DNA of 64,000 nt from assembly GCF_036127095.1 (NCBI RefSeq), contig NZ_CP108006.1:5199501-5263500 (forward strand). Reading direction: 5' to 3'. The notes under the pieces were generated by a model, which was not told the origin of the DNA, made no database searches, and saw nothing but the letters and a program-made list of their open reading frames with translations. This document shows positions 8,723 to 17,775 of this stretch, piece after piece. The position numbers and the translations under genes were made by a program. Numbering within the stretch: position 1 is the stretch's first letter; each line of letters begins with the position of its first letter. The stretch is from Streptomyces sp. NBC_00335 (GTDB lineage Bacteria; Actinomycetota; Actinomycetes; Streptomycetales; Streptomycetaceae).

Positions 8723-9307
8723 ATGACGCGAGACGGAGTGGCAGGGGTGGCGGGGGAGACCCGGGGCGGGCAGACCAAGGCGGCGATCCTGCGGGCGGCG
8801 CGGGAGCGGTTCGCTGCGCAGGGGTACGAGCGGACGACGATCCGCGGCGTCGCGGCGGACGCGGGGATCGACCCCTCGATGGTGATGCGGTACTTCGGCA
8901 GCAAGGAGCGGCTCTTCGATGCGGCCCTTGCGGTGGATCTGCGGCTGCCTGATCTGTCGGGGGTTGCGGTGGGGGAGCTGGCGCAGGTGCTGGTGCGGCA
9001 CTTCGTGGAGCGGTGGGAAGGTGATCCGGCGGATGATGCGCTGCTCGTGCTGTTGCGCTCCGCGGTGACCAATGAGGCGGCGGCGGCGCGCATGCGGGAG
9101 GTTTTTGCGACCCAGGTCGCGCCGGCGCTGGCGGGGGCGCTCGGGGTGGAGCGGGGGCTGCGGGTGGCGGGCCTGGTCTCCACCCAGCTCCTGGGGCTGG
9201 CCCTGACCCGCTACCTGCTGCGGCTGCCCCCGATGACGGCGCTCTCGCCGGAGGCGGTGATCGGGGCGCTGACCCCGGTGCTGGAGGCGACGCTGTCCAC
9301 CCCGTGA
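8723..9307 (+). CDS. TetR-family transcriptional repressor
   Basis: 194 residues. The N-terminal helix-turn-helix is visible as TKAAILRAARERFAAQGYE followed by TTIRGVAADAGIDPSMVMRYF and GSKERLFDAAL (residues 17-65). The C-terminal part is helical with an Actinobacteria-type ligand domain ending LALTRYLLRLPPMTALSPEA. The ATG at 8723 directly follows the last palindrome, with no room for a ribosome site, so the transcript may be leaderless. It probably represses itself and the divergent monooxygenase; the ligand is unknown. Confidence 0.9.
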   Translation: MTRDGVAGVAGETRGGQTKAAILRAARERFAAQGYERTTIRGVAADAGIDPSMVMRYFGSKERLFDAALAVDLRLPDLSGVAVGELAQVLVRHFVERWEGDPADDALLVLLRSAVTNEAAAARMREVFATQVAPALAGALGVERGLRVAGLVSTQLLGLALTRYLLRLPPMTALSPEAVIGALTPVLEATLSTP

Positions 9308-9331
9308 TCCCCGGGCGGGGCCGGGGGTTCG

Positions 9332-10169
9332 CCTCAAACGCCGGCGGGGCTGTGTTGTGGCGGGCGTCTGTGTGTATGTGGGGCGGGCTGCGGTGGGTCG
9401 GTGCCGGGGCCGGGGTGGGGTGTCGGCCTGGACTGCATGATTTAGGCGCCCTCTGCTCTACTCCGACAGGGTGCGGGTTGCTCCAGCGCCACAAATCACG
9501 CTCTACGTCCAGGCCAACACCCCACCCCGTCCCCGTCCCCGCCCCGCCGGGCCCGTCCCCTCCGACTCCGGCCCCGCCGGGTCTGTCCCCTCCGACTCGG
9601 GCCCCGCCGGGTCTGTCCCCTCCGACTCGGGCCCCGCCGGGTCTGTCCCCTCCGACTTGGGCCCCGCCGGGTCTGTCCCCTCCGACTCGGGCCCCGCCGG
9701 GCCCGTCTCCTTCGGCCCCGCCGGGTCTGTCCCCTTCGGCTTCGGCCCCGCCGGGCCCGTCTCCTTCGGCTTCGGCCCCGCCGGGGGTTGAACTTTCAGC
9801 CGCCCGGAGCCGGATCCTTCCAGCCGTCTGGGCCATTCCAGCTCCGCCGGGGTTTGTCTTTTCAGCCGTCCGGCGTTTGAGGACCGGGGTCTGGGGCGGA
9901 GCCCCAGGGGTCCGGGCGCAGCCCGGGACCCCGCTTTCAGCCCGTCCGGCGTTTGAGGACCGGGTCCGGGCAGCGCCCGGGGGTATCCCCCAGCCCGTCC
10001 GGCGTTTGAGGACCGGGGTTCGGGCAGCGCCCGGGGGTATCCCCCAGCCCGTCCGGCGTTTGAGGACCGGGTCGGGCAGCGCCCGGGGGCATCCCCCAGC
10101 CTCGTCGGCGTTTGAGGCGCGGGTCCGGGCAGCGCCCGGGGAACGGTGGAAGGGCGGGTAGGGGACTTC
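9332..10169. repeat. Dispersed GGCGTTTGAGG repeat family, first locus
   Basis: The gap 9308-10419 has no convincing gene and is mainly repeats. Copies of a CCGGCGTTTGAGG core occur at about 9332 (inverted), 9863, 9938, 9991, 10045 and 10097. From 9938 they form a tandem array of roughly 53-bp units in which the core alternates with GGGCAGCGCCCGGG. The array ends in a segment reading ACGGTGGAAGGGCGGGTA near 10144, which recurs at about 51158 and 61815. Long open frames here are low-complexity products of the repeat. Confidence 0.75.
9541..9790. repeat. 30-bp minisatellite, about eight units
   Basis: Units starting GCCCCGCCGGG begin at 9541, 9571, 9601, 9631, 9661, 9691 (shortened to 24 bp), 9715, 9745 and, partially, 9775. 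The first five are nearly identical; later ones change the CTCCGACTC part to CTTCGGCTTC. Because 30 is a multiple of three, several frames stay open (Pro/Ser/Gly-rich peptides), but no start with a ribosome site or known domain supports translation. Confidence 0.85.
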
Positions 10170-10419
10170 GCCCCGCAGGGCCGCGCCACCCGCACTCGCC
10201 CACTGGCCCCGCGCAGCGGGTTCGCGGGGCTCGGCCCCGGGGCTGGCCGGAGGGCCGGGCTGCCGAGCCGGGCCCCGGGTCGGGCCCCCGGGTGGGGCCC
10301 CCGGGTCGGGCCCGGGTGGGGCTGCCGGGTCGGGCTCCCGGGTCGGGCCCGGGTGGGGCTCCCGGGGCAGGCTCCCGGGGCGGGCCTCGGGTGGGCTCCA
10401 GGGGGCTAGGGCCCGGGGG

Positions 10420-11829
10420 TCAGAGGAGGGCGTTCGGGGTGGCTGCGCCTGCCTCCGGGGGGATGGTGGAGACGGGCTGGGCCGCGCGGGCCAGGGTGAA
10501 GTGGACCTTGGCCGAGGGGGTCACCGTGAAGCCGTGTACCGGTGGGCGGGGCAGGCTGTTGTAGCCGTAGTGCGCGGTGAAGGCGTACGCCCCGGTGTCG
10601 GGCACGCAGACCAGGTCCCCCGGGGCCAGCAGCGGCAGCTCCCGCGCGGCGGCAAGGAGGTCACCCGCGAAGCACGCCGGCCCGGCGATGTCCTGGGCGA
10701 CGAGGGGCCCCGTCAGCGGAGCCCCCTTCGCGGAGTAGGGGAGGATGCGCAGCGGCCAGGCCGCCGGGGCGTACACCGTGCGGGTGGCCAGCTGGACCCC
10801 CGCGTGCGTGAGCGCGATCGCCCGCCCGCCGGTGGTCTTCGTGTATTCGACGCGTGACAGCACCAGCCCGTGTTTGGCCGTCAGGGACCGCCCGAACTCC
10901 GTGACCAGCCCGTACGCCCCCGAGAAGAGCCCGGGGACGGCCGAGCGCAGCGCGCTCACGTACTCCGCGTAGGTGGGGGTGGCCGCGTCCGAGGTGAAGT
11001 TCACCGGGAGCCCGCCGCCGATGTCCAGGGTGTCGACCTGCCGCCGCCCGGCCGCCGCGTTGATCTCCTCGGCCAGGAGGTGGAGCTCCCGTACTCCTTC
11101 GGCGATCAGTGGGAGCGGGACCCCCTGGGAGCCCGAGTGGGTGTGCAGCCGGGTGAGCCAGGGCCGGTCCAGGTAGGCCCGTACGAGCCACTCGCGCGCG
11201 CCCGGATCACGCAGGGCGATGCCGAACTTCGAGGTGGCCGTGGCGGTGGAGAGGGCGTCGATGGTGCCGGCGCCGGTTTGGGGGTTGATGCGTAGGCCGA
11301 TCGGGGAAGTGGTGGCCGTCGTCGCGAGGAGCGCGTCGAGGCGTTCCAGCTCCTGGCGGTTGTCGGCGTTCAGCGCGACGCCCAGGGCGAGGGCTTCGCG
11401 CAGCTCGGCGGCCGTCTTCGCGGGGGAGTCGAGGACGATGCGTTCCGGCGCGATCCCGGCCGCGCGGGCCAGGGCCAGCTCGCCGGGGCTGGCCACCTCG
11501 CAGCCGAGCCCGGCGTCGGCGAGCAGCCGCAGCACCGGGACGAGCGGGGCCGCTTTGACGGCGAAGGCGTGCAGGACGGGGGTGCCGGGGGCGAGGGCCC
11601 GGGCGAAGGCGCCGGTCAGGGCGGCGGCGGAGGCGCGGATGCCGGCCGTGTCGAGGAGGCAGAGGAGGGGCGTGTCCTCGTCGAGCAGGCCTTGCTCCAC
11701 TGCGGCTCGTACGGCCAGGTCCCGTCGCCGGGCGGCGTCCTCGGCGGTGGGCTCGGAGGTGACCCCGGAGCCGTCCTCGGCGGAGCCTCCGGCGGCGTGC
11801 GCGTGTGCGTCGACTGCCATGTCCGTCAT
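10420..11829 (-). CDS. Fold-type III PLP decarboxylase (Orn/DAP/Arg decarboxylase family 2)
   Basis: 469 residues with an alanine-racemase-like barrel followed by a beta domain. Seen in order are HAFAVKAAPLVPVLRLL (PLP Lys), THSGSQG, DIGGGLPVNF (PLP phosphate glycines), EFGRSL, a CFAGDLL segment and PDTGAYAF near the C-terminus. These match diaminopimelate/ornithine/arginine decarboxylases and relatives. The first 35 residues are a poorly conserved extension; the ATGs at 11829 and 11820 are equally plausible. It is divergent from hutU and shares a 97-bp promoter region with an inverted repeat. Substrate is uncertain; a housekeeping lysA is less likely given the hut context. Confidence 0.8.
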   Translation of the reverse strand: MTDMAVDAHAHAAGGSAEDGSGVTSEPTAEDAARRRDLAVRAAVEQGLLDEDTPLLCLLDTAGIRASAAALTGAFARALAPGTPVLHAFAVKAAPLVPVLRLLADAGLGCEVASPGELALARAAGIAPERIVLDSPAKTAAELREALALGVALNADNRQELERLDALLATTATTSPIGLRINPQTGAGTIDALSTATATSKFGIALRDPGAREWLVRAYLDRPWLTRLHTHSGSQGVPLPLIAEGVRELHLLAEEINAAAGRRQVDTLDIGGGLPVNFTSDAATPTYAEYVSALRSAVPGLFSGAYGLVTEFGRSLTAKHGLVLSRVEYTKTTGGRAIALTHAGVQLATRTVYAPAAWPLRILPYSAKGAPLTGPLVAQDIAGPACFAGDLLAAARELPLLAPGDLVCVPDTGAYAFTAHYGYNSLPRPPVHGFTVTPSAKVHFTLARAAQPVSTIPPEAGAATPNALL

Positions 11830-11866
11830 CCCATCATCCGGCGCGTCCGCCCGCAGCTGTTGACTG

Positions 11867-11899
11867 AATCTATTCAGGGAGTGAAGATGTGAATAGATT
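11867..11899. promoter_or_regulatory. Inverted-repeat operator in the decarboxylase-hutU divergent promoter
   Basis: AATCTATTCA (11867-11876) and TGAATAGATT (11890-11899) form a perfect 10-bp inverted repeat with a 13-nt spacer. Each half is itself nearly palindromic (CTGAAT-CT-ATTCAG on the left, TGAAT-AG-ATTGA on the right), suggesting two adjacent repressor dimers. The AT-rich bases stand out in this GC-rich DNA. The site lies 26 bp before the hutU start and 38 bp before the decarboxylase start, so it could control both. Confidence 0.65.
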
Positions 11900-11924
11900 G
11901 ACCAACAACGGAGGAGGCACCGCC

Positions 11925-13589
11925 ATGTCAGGACCCCGCCCCGTACGTGCCGCGCGAGGTACCGAGCTGAGCACCCTGGGATGGCAGCAGGAGGCCGCGC
12001 TGCGGATGCTCCAGAACAACCTCGACCCCGAGGTCGCCGAGCACCCCGACAAGCTCGTCGTCTACGGCGGCACCGGCAAGGCCGCCCGCGACTGGCGCTC
12101 GTACGACGCGATGGTCCGCACCCTCCAGACCCTCAAGCAGGACGAGACGATGCTCGTCCAGTCCGGCCGCCCGGTCGGCGTGATGCAGACCCACGAGTGG
12201 GCGCCGCGCGTGCTGCTCGCGAACTCCAACCTGGTCGGCGACTGGGCCAACTGGGAGGAGTTCCGCCGCCTGGAGAACCTGGGCCTGACCATGTACGGCC
12301 AGATGACGGCCGGTTCGTGGATCTACATCGGCACCCAGGGCATCCTCCAGGGGACGTACGAGACCTTCGCCGCCGTCGCCGCCAAGAAGTTCAACGGGAC
12401 GCTGGCCGGCACCATTACCCTCACCGCCGGTCTCGGCGGCATGGGCGGCGCCCAGCCGCTCGCCGTGACGATGAACGACGGCGTCGCCATCTGTATCGAC
12501 GTGGACCCGCGCGCCATCGACCGTCGCATCGAGCACCGCTACCTCGATGTCAAGGCCGACAATCTGCGCCACGCCCTCCAGCTCGCCGTCGAGGCCCGTG
12601 ACGCCCGCAAGCCGCTCTCCATCGGCCTGCTCGGCAACGCCGCCGACCTGCTCCCGCAGATGCTCGCCGAGGGCGCGCCGATCGACATCGTGACGGACCA
12701 GACCTCCGCCCACGACCCGCTCGCCTACCTGCCGGTCGGCGTCGACTTCGACGACATGGCCGACTACGCGGCCAAGGACCCGGCGGGCTTCACCACCCGC
12801 GCCCGCGAGTCCATGGCCACGCACGTCGAGGCCATGGTCGGCTTCATGGACGCGGGCGCCGAGGTCTTCGACTACGGCAACTCCATCCGCGGCGAGGCCC
12901 AGCTGGCCGGCTACGACCGCGCCTTCGCCTTCCCCGGCTTCGTCCCCGCCTACATCCGGCCCCTCTTCTGCGAGGGCAAGGGCCCCTTCCGCTGGGCGGC
13001 CCTGTCCGGCGAGGCCTCGGACATCCACAAGACCGACAAGGCGATGCTGGAGCTCTTCCCCGAGAACGAGTCCCTGCACCGCTGGATCAAGATGGCCGGC
13101 GAGCGCGTCCACTTCCAGGGACTGCCCGCCCGCATCTGCTGGCTCGGCTACGGCGAGCGCGACAAGGCCGGCGAGCGCTTCAACGAGATGGTCGCCGACG
13201 GCACCCTCGCCGCCCCCCTCGTCATCGGCCGCGACCACCTGGACTGCGGCTCGGTGGCCTCCCCGTACCGCGAGACCGAGGCCATGCTCGACGGCTCCGA
13301 CGCGATCGCCGACTGGCCGCTGCTCAACGCCATGGTCAACGTGGCCTCCGGCGCCTCCTGGGTCTCCATCCACCACGGCGGCGGCGTCGGCATGGGCCGC
13401 TCCATCCACGCGGGCCAGGTCACGGTCGCCGACGGCACCAAGCTCGCGGGCGAGAAGATCCGCCGCGTGCTCACCAACGACCCGGGCATGGGCGTCATCC
13501 GCCACGTCGACGCCGGCTACGACATCGCCGAGACGGTCGCCGACGAGCGGGGCGTCCGCATCCCGATGCGCGAGGGCGACGACGCGTGA
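11925..13589 (+). CDS. hutU: Urocanate hydratase
   Basis: 554 residues, the usual size for urocanase, from an ATG at 11925 with GGAGGAGG upstream; the earlier in-frame ATG at 11889 lies inside the operator. It converts urocanate to imidazolone propionate with tightly bound NAD+ in histidine catabolism. Recognisable family segments are [18 protein letters not shown] near the start, [18 protein letters not shown] (NAD-binding glycines), [20 protein letters not shown] and a [15 protein letters not shown] segment. It leads an operon with an M20 amidohydrolase, hutF and hutI. hutH is not in the window. Confidence 0.97.
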   Translation: MSGPRPVRAARGTELSTLGWQQEAALRMLQNNLDPEVAEHPDKLVVYGGTGKAARDWRSYDAMVRTLQTLKQDETMLVQSGRPVGVMQTHEWAPRVLLANSNLVGDWANWEEFRRLENLGLTMYGQMTAGSWIYIGTQGILQGTYETFAAVAAKKFNGTLAGTITLTAGLGGMGGAQPLAVTMNDGVAICIDVDPRAIDRRIEHRYLDVKADNLRHALQLAVEARDARKPLSIGLLGNAADLLPQMLAEGAPIDIVTDQTSAHDPLAYLPVGVDFDDMADYAAKDPAGFTTRARESMATHVEAMVGFMDAGAEVFDYGNSIRGEAQLAGYDRAFAFPGFVPAYIRPLFCEGKGPFRWAALSGEASDIHKTDKAMLELFPENESLHRWIKMAGERVHFQGLPARICWLGYGERDKAGERFNEMVADGTLAAPLVIGRDHLDCGSVASPYRETEAMLDGSDAIADWPLLNAMVNVASGASWVSIHHGGGVGMGRSIHAGQVTVADGTKLAGEKIRRVLTNDPGMGVIRHVDAGYDIAETVADERGVRIPMREGDDA

Positions 13590-14830
13590 GCGAGGACGCC
13601 ACGGCCGGAGCCTCGTTCCACGCCATGTGGGCCGAGCTCCGGCCCATCGGCCGGGACGCGGGCAGCGGCGGCTACCGCCGCTACGCGTGGACCGGCGCCG
13701 ACGCCGACTGCCGGACCTGGTTCCGGGCGCAGGCCGAGGCGCGCGGGCTCGCGTACGAGACCGACCGCAACGGCAACCAGTGGGCCTGGCTCGGCACTGA
13801 GACATACAAAGACGTCCTGCCCGGTGACGCCGTCGTCACCGGCTCCCACCTGGACTCCGTCCCCGACGGCGGGGCCTTCGACGGCCCCCTCGGGGTGGTG
13901 TCCTCCTTCGCGGCCCTGGACGAACTCCGCAGGAGGGGAGCGGAGTTCTCCAGGCCCCTGGCCATCACCAACTTCGGCGACGAGGAAGGGGCCCGCTTCG
14001 GCCTCGCCTGCGTCGGCTCCCGGCTGGCCGCCGGGCAGCTGACCAAGGAGAAGGCGTACGAGCTCCGCGACGCGGACGGCATCAGCCTCCCGCAGGCGAT
14101 GGAGGCGGCCGGATACGACCCGGCCGGCATCGGCGCCGACCCCGAACGCCTCGCCCGCATCGGTGCCTTCGTCGAACTGCACGTGGAACAGGGCCGGGCC
14201 CTGGACCTGTCCGGGGACCGGGTCGGCGTCGCCTCCGCGATCTGGCCGCACGGCCGCTGGCGCTTCGACTTCCGGGGCGAGGCCAACCACGCCGGCACCA
14301 CCCGGCTGGCCGACCGCCGCGACCCGATGCTGACGTACGCGCAGACCGTGCTCGCGGCCCGCGCCGAGGCGGCCCTGGCCGGGGCCGTGGCCACCTTCGG
14401 GAAGATCTCCGTCGAGCCGAACGGGGTCAACGCCATCCCCTCCCTCGTCCGCGGCTGGCTCGACTCCCGCGCCGCCGACCAGGCCACCCTCGACACGGTC
14501 GTGACCGCGATCGAGAAGGCGGCCCGCGAGCGCGCGGACCAGGAGGGCATCGACCTGGATGTGGTCCGGGAGTCCTTCACCCCCGTCGTCGAGTTCGAGC
14601 ACGCCCTGCGCGAGGAGATGAACCGGATCCTCGGCGGAGCCGTCCCCGTGCTCGGCACGGGCGCGGGACACGACGCCGGAATCCTCTCGGCGGCCGTCCC
14701 GACCGCCATGCTGTTCGTACGCAATCCCACCGGGGTCTCCCACTCCCCGCGGGAGTTCGCCGCCGAGGACGACTGCGTGGCGGGCGTCCTCGCCCTCGCC
14801 GACGTACTGGAAGGCCTCGCATGCAGGTGA
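13586..14830 (+). CDS. M20-family amidohydrolase (allantoate/N-carbamoyl-amino-acid type) in the hut operon
   Basis: 414 residues from a GTG that overlaps the hutU stop by 4 bp. Zinc-ligand motifs of the M20 carbamoylase group are visible: [30 protein letters not shown] and [13 protein letters not shown]. The C-terminal part has GAGHDAG and the usual bacterial dimerisation region. Relatives hydrolyse allantoate or N-carbamoyl amino acids. Between hutU and hutF, with no hutG visible, the natural inference is that it removes the formyl group from N-formylglutamate. That is an inference from position, not from residues. Confidence 0.85.
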   Translation: MSEDATAGASFHAMWAELRPIGRDAGSGGYRRYAWTGADADCRTWFRAQAEARGLAYETDRNGNQWAWLGTETYKDVLPGDAVVTGSHLDSVPDGGAFDGPLGVVSSFAALDELRRRGAEFSRPLAITNFGDEEGARFGLACVGSRLAAGQLTKEKAYELRDADGISLPQAMEAAGYDPAGIGADPERLARIGAFVELHVEQGRALDLSGDRVGVASAIWPHGRWRFDFRGEANHAGTTRLADRRDPMLTYAQTVLAARAEAALAGAVATFGKISVEPNGVNAIPSLVRGWLDSRAADQATLDTVVTAIEKAARERADQEGIDLDVVRESFTPVVEFEHALREEMNRILGGAVPVLGTGAGHDAGILSAAVPTAMLFVRNPTGVSHSPREFAAEDDCVAGVLALADVLEGLACR

Positions 14831-16176
14831 AGGGGCACGTGCTGAAGACGTACTGGCTGGAGCACGCCTGGCTCGGCACCCATGTCGAGCCGGGCGTAGC
14901 CCTGGACGTATCCGACGACGGGCGGATCTCCGCCCTGCGGACCGGGGCCGAGACCCCGCCCCCGGGGGCCGAGGTCCTGCGCGGCCTGACCGTCCCGGGC
15001 CTGGCCAACGCGCACAGCCACGCCTTCCACCGGGCCCTGCGCTCGACCGTGCAGGTCGGCAGCGGCACCTTCTGGACCTGGCGCGACTTCATGTACAAGG
15101 TCGCCCAGAACCTCACCCCCGACAGCTACTTCGCGCTCGCGCGGGCCGTCTACGCCGAGATGGCGCTGGCCGGCATCACGTCGGTGGGCGAGTTCCACTA
15201 CGTCCACCACGCCCCGGGCGGAGCCCCGTACGCCGACCCCAACGCCATGGGCGAGGCCCTGATCGCGGCCGCCGCCGAGGCCGGCATCCGCATCACGCTC
15301 CTCGACACGGCGTACCTGTCGGCGGGGTTCGGGAAGGCCCCCGAACCCCACCAGCTGCGCTTCTCCGACTCCACCGCGGACGCCTGGGCCGAGCGGGTCT
15401 CGGCCCTCAAGCCCCGCGAACACGCCCTGATCGGCGCCGCGATCCACTCGGTTCGCGCGGTCCCGGCGGGGCAGCTCGCCACCGTCGCCGCCTGGGCGTC
15501 CGAACGCCGGGCCCCGCTCCACGTCCACCTCTCGGAGCAGACCGCCGAGAACGACGCCTGCCTGGCGGCCCACGGCTGCACCCCGACGCAGCTGCTCGCC
15601 GACCACGGGGTGCTCGGCCCGCGCACCACCGGCGTGCACAACACGCACCTCACCGACGGGGACATCGCCCTCCTGGGCTCCACGACCACCGGCACCTGCA
15701 TGTGTCCCACCACCGAACGCGACCTCGCCGACGGCATCGGGCCGGCCGTACGCCTCCAGCGCGCGGGCAGTCCGCTCTCGCTGGGCAGCGACAGCCATGC
15801 GGTGATCGACCTGCTCGAAGAGGCGCGGGCGATGGAACTCAACGAGCGCCTGAGCAGCCGTACGCGGGGCCACTGGACGGCGAACGCCCTGCTCACGGCC
15901 GCTACGGCGGATGGCCACGCGGCCCTCGGCTGGTCCGATTCCGGCCGCCTGGAGGCGGGGGCGCTGGCGGACTTCACCACGATCGCGCTGGACTCCGTCC
16001 GTACGGCGGGACCGCTGCCCCGCCTCGGAGCGGAGACGGCGGTCTTCGCGGCCTCCGCCGCCGATGTCCGCCACACGGTCGTGGCCGGCCGCCACATCGT
16101 CCGCGACGGCGCCCACACTCTGGTCGAGGACGTCCCGTCGGCCTTGGCATCGACCATCGCAGCCCTCCGCTCCTGA
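14821..16176 (+). CDS. hutF: Formimidoylglutamate deiminase
   Basis: 451 residues, overlapping the previous gene by 10 bp. It is an amidohydrolase-fold enzyme with the metal motif NAHSHAFHRALRS and a HutF-typical WTWRDFMY segment. HVHLSEQTAEND supplies a further metal-site region, and GSDSHAVIDLLEEARAMEL the late Asp-containing one. It would deiminate N-formimino-L-glutamate to N-formyl-L-glutamate and ammonia, the branch of histidine breakdown that avoids HutG-type direct hydrolysis. Length and motifs are complete. Confidence 0.92.
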   Translation: MQVKGHVLKTYWLEHAWLGTHVEPGVALDVSDDGRISALRTGAETPPPGAEVLRGLTVPGLANAHSHAFHRALRSTVQVGSGTFWTWRDFMYKVAQNLTPDSYFALARAVYAEMALAGITSVGEFHYVHHAPGGAPYADPNAMGEALIAAAAEAGIRITLLDTAYLSAGFGKAPEPHQLRFSDSTADAWAERVSALKPREHALIGAAIHSVRAVPAGQLATVAAWASERRAPLHVHLSEQTAENDACLAAHGCTPTQLLADHGVLGPRTTGVHNTHLTDGDIALLGSTTTGTCMCPTTERDLADGIGPAVRLQRAGSPLSLGSDSHAVIDLLEEARAMELNERLSSRTRGHWTANALLTAATADGHAALGWSDSGRLEAGALADFTTIALDSVRTAGPLPRLGAETAVFAASAADVRHTVVAGRHIVRDGAHTLVEDVPSALASTIAALRS

Positions 16177-16196
16177 CCCCCCTGCCTGCGGCGCTT

Positions 16197-16391
16197 CCCC
16201 CACCCCGCCCCTTCCCGAACTGGGGCTCCGCCCCAGACCCCGCGCCTCAAACGCCGGCGAGGCCGCATTCAGCCCGCGCGGCGTTTGAGCGCACCGGGCG
16301 CGGAGCGTCCGAACGGGGGCCGGGCGCAGCCCGTGCCCCCAGCGGGGGCCGGGGCCGCAGGCCCCAGTTTCGGGAAGGGGCGGGGTGGGGG
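16197..16391. repeat. Foldback repeat element inserted between hutF and hutI
   Basis: A left arm at 16197-16226 and a right arm at 16361-16391 are inverted copies of about 30 bp that differ only by one extra T on the right. Inside lie two facing copies of the GTTTGAGG core: CCTCAAACGCCGGCG near 16246 and GCGGCGTTTGAG near 16277. The element contains no gene. It occupies nearly all of the hutF-hutI gap (16177-16419), so the transcript could form a long hairpin inside the operon. Confidence 0.8.
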
Positions 16392-16419
16392 AACAACAAC
16401 TCGACGACCCCGAGGAATC

Positions 16420-17598
16420 ATGACCACCACAGCCATCACCAACATCGGCAGCCTCGTCACCAACGACCCCGCCCTGGGCGACGGCACCCCCCTCGGCCTC
16501 ATCGAGAACGCCGCAGTCGTCATCGAGGACGACAAGATCGCCTGGGTCGGCCCCGCCGACAAGGCCCCCGCCGCGGACACGGCGTACGACGCCGAGGGCC
16601 GCACCGCGATCCCCGGCTTCGTCGACTCCCACTCCCACCTCGTCTTCGCGGGCGACCGCACCGCCGAGTTCAACGCCCGCATGTCCGGCCACAGCTACTC
16701 CGCCGGAGGCATCCGCACCACGGTCGCCGCCACCCGCGCCGCCTCCGACGCCGCGCTCGAAGCGAACCTGGTGCGCCACCTCCACGAGGCCCGCCGCCAG
16801 GGCACCACCACCTTCGAGACCAAGTCGGGCTACGGCCTCACGGTCCAGGACGAGGCACGAGCGCTCCGCATCGCCTCCGCGCACACCGAGGAGGTCACCT
16901 ACCTCGGCGCGCACATCGTCTCCCCGGACTACGCCGACGATCCGGCCGGCTACGTGGACCTCGTCACCGGCGAGATGCTGACCGCCTGCGCCCCGTACGC
17001 CCGCTGGGTGGACGTGTTCTGCGAGAAGGGCGCCTTCGACGGGGAGCAGGCCCGGGCGATCCTCACGGCCGGCGCCGCCGCCGGGCTGATCCCGCGCGTC
17101 CACGCCAACCAGCTCTCCCACGGACCCGGCGTACAGCTCGCGGTCGAGCTGGAGGCCGCCTCCGCCGACCACTGCACCCACCTCACCGACGCCGACGTGG
17201 ACGCCCTCGCCCAGGCGGCCGGGACGACCGTCGCCACGCTGCTGCCCGGCGCCGAGTTCTCCACCCGCGCGCAGTGGCCCGATGCCCGCCGGCTCCTCGA
17301 TGCGGGCGTGACCGTGGCGCTGTCGACCGACTGCAACCCGGGCTCCTCCTACACGAGTTCGATGCCGTTCTGCATCGCGCTGGCCGTCCGCGACATGGGG
17401 ATGACCCCGGACGAGGCCCTGTGGTCCGCCACCGCCGGCGGCGCCCGCGCCCTGCGCCGCGCCGACATCGGCACCCTCACCCCCGGCGCCCGCGCGGACC
17501 TCGCCCTGCTCGACGCCCCCAGCCACGTCCACCTCGCCTACCGGCCGGGCGTTCCGCTGGTCTCGGCCGTCTGGCAGAAGGGCCGCAAGACGGCCTGA
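16420..17598 (+). CDS. hutI: Imidazolonepropionase
   Basis: 392 residues from the ATG at 16420 (GAGGA 6 bp upstream); in-frame sequence further upstream is repeat-derived. Amidohydrolase motifs are [20 protein letters not shown] near residue 70, [21 protein letters not shown], and the late metal Asp in [14 protein letters not shown]. The enzyme opens 4-imidazolone-5-propanoate to N-formimino-L-glutamate, the step between HutU and HutF. Normal length, complete. Confidence 0.96.
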   Translation: MTTTAITNIGSLVTNDPALGDGTPLGLIENAAVVIEDDKIAWVGPADKAPAADTAYDAEGRTAIPGFVDSHSHLVFAGDRTAEFNARMSGHSYSAGGIRTTVAATRAASDAALEANLVRHLHEARRQGTTTFETKSGYGLTVQDEARALRIASAHTEEVTYLGAHIVSPDYADDPAGYVDLVTGEMLTACAPYARWVDVFCEKGAFDGEQARAILTAGAAAGLIPRVHANQLSHGPGVQLAVELEAASADHCTHLTDADVDALAQAAGTTVATLLPGAEFSTRAQWPDARRLLDAGVTVALSTDCNPGSSYTSSMPFCIALAVRDMGMTPDEALWSATAGGARALRRADIGTLTPGARADLALLDAPSHVHLAYRPGVPLVSAVWQKGRKTA

Positions 17599-17614
17599 AA
17601 CAGCCGTAATCCGG

Positions 17615-17650
17615 ACGCCGCAGACCGCCCCCGGGGGCGGTCTGCGGCGT
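17615..17650 (+). terminator. Terminator after hutI
   Basis: A 17-bp perfect inverted repeat (17615-17631 with 17634-17650; in practice about 15 bp with a small loop), almost entirely G and C, lies 17 bp after the hutI stop. Strong stem without a T-tract, typical for Streptomyces. Confidence 0.8.
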
Positions 17651-17775
17651 ATGGACGGGCTGTTGATACGGCGCCGTCCTTTGTCTTCCCTCCGTAAGGC
17701 CCCGGGGCTACCTTGAGCCACCAATCTGATGTGCCGTCAGTAACTTGTGGCCCAAGGTTCGAGGGGAAGACGAAG

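Noticed and set aside
9304..10161. A Pro-rich open frame through the minisatellite and repeat array
   Set aside because: Openness follows from the 30-bp unit length; no signal, domain or ribosome site, and the same DNA is open in several frames on both strands.
13681..17724. A 1347-codon open frame on the minus strand across the hut operon
   Set aside because: It is the antisense of four well-supported hut genes; in GC-rich DNA the antisense frame stays open by codon bias. The translation is Gly/Arg/Val-rich with no domain.
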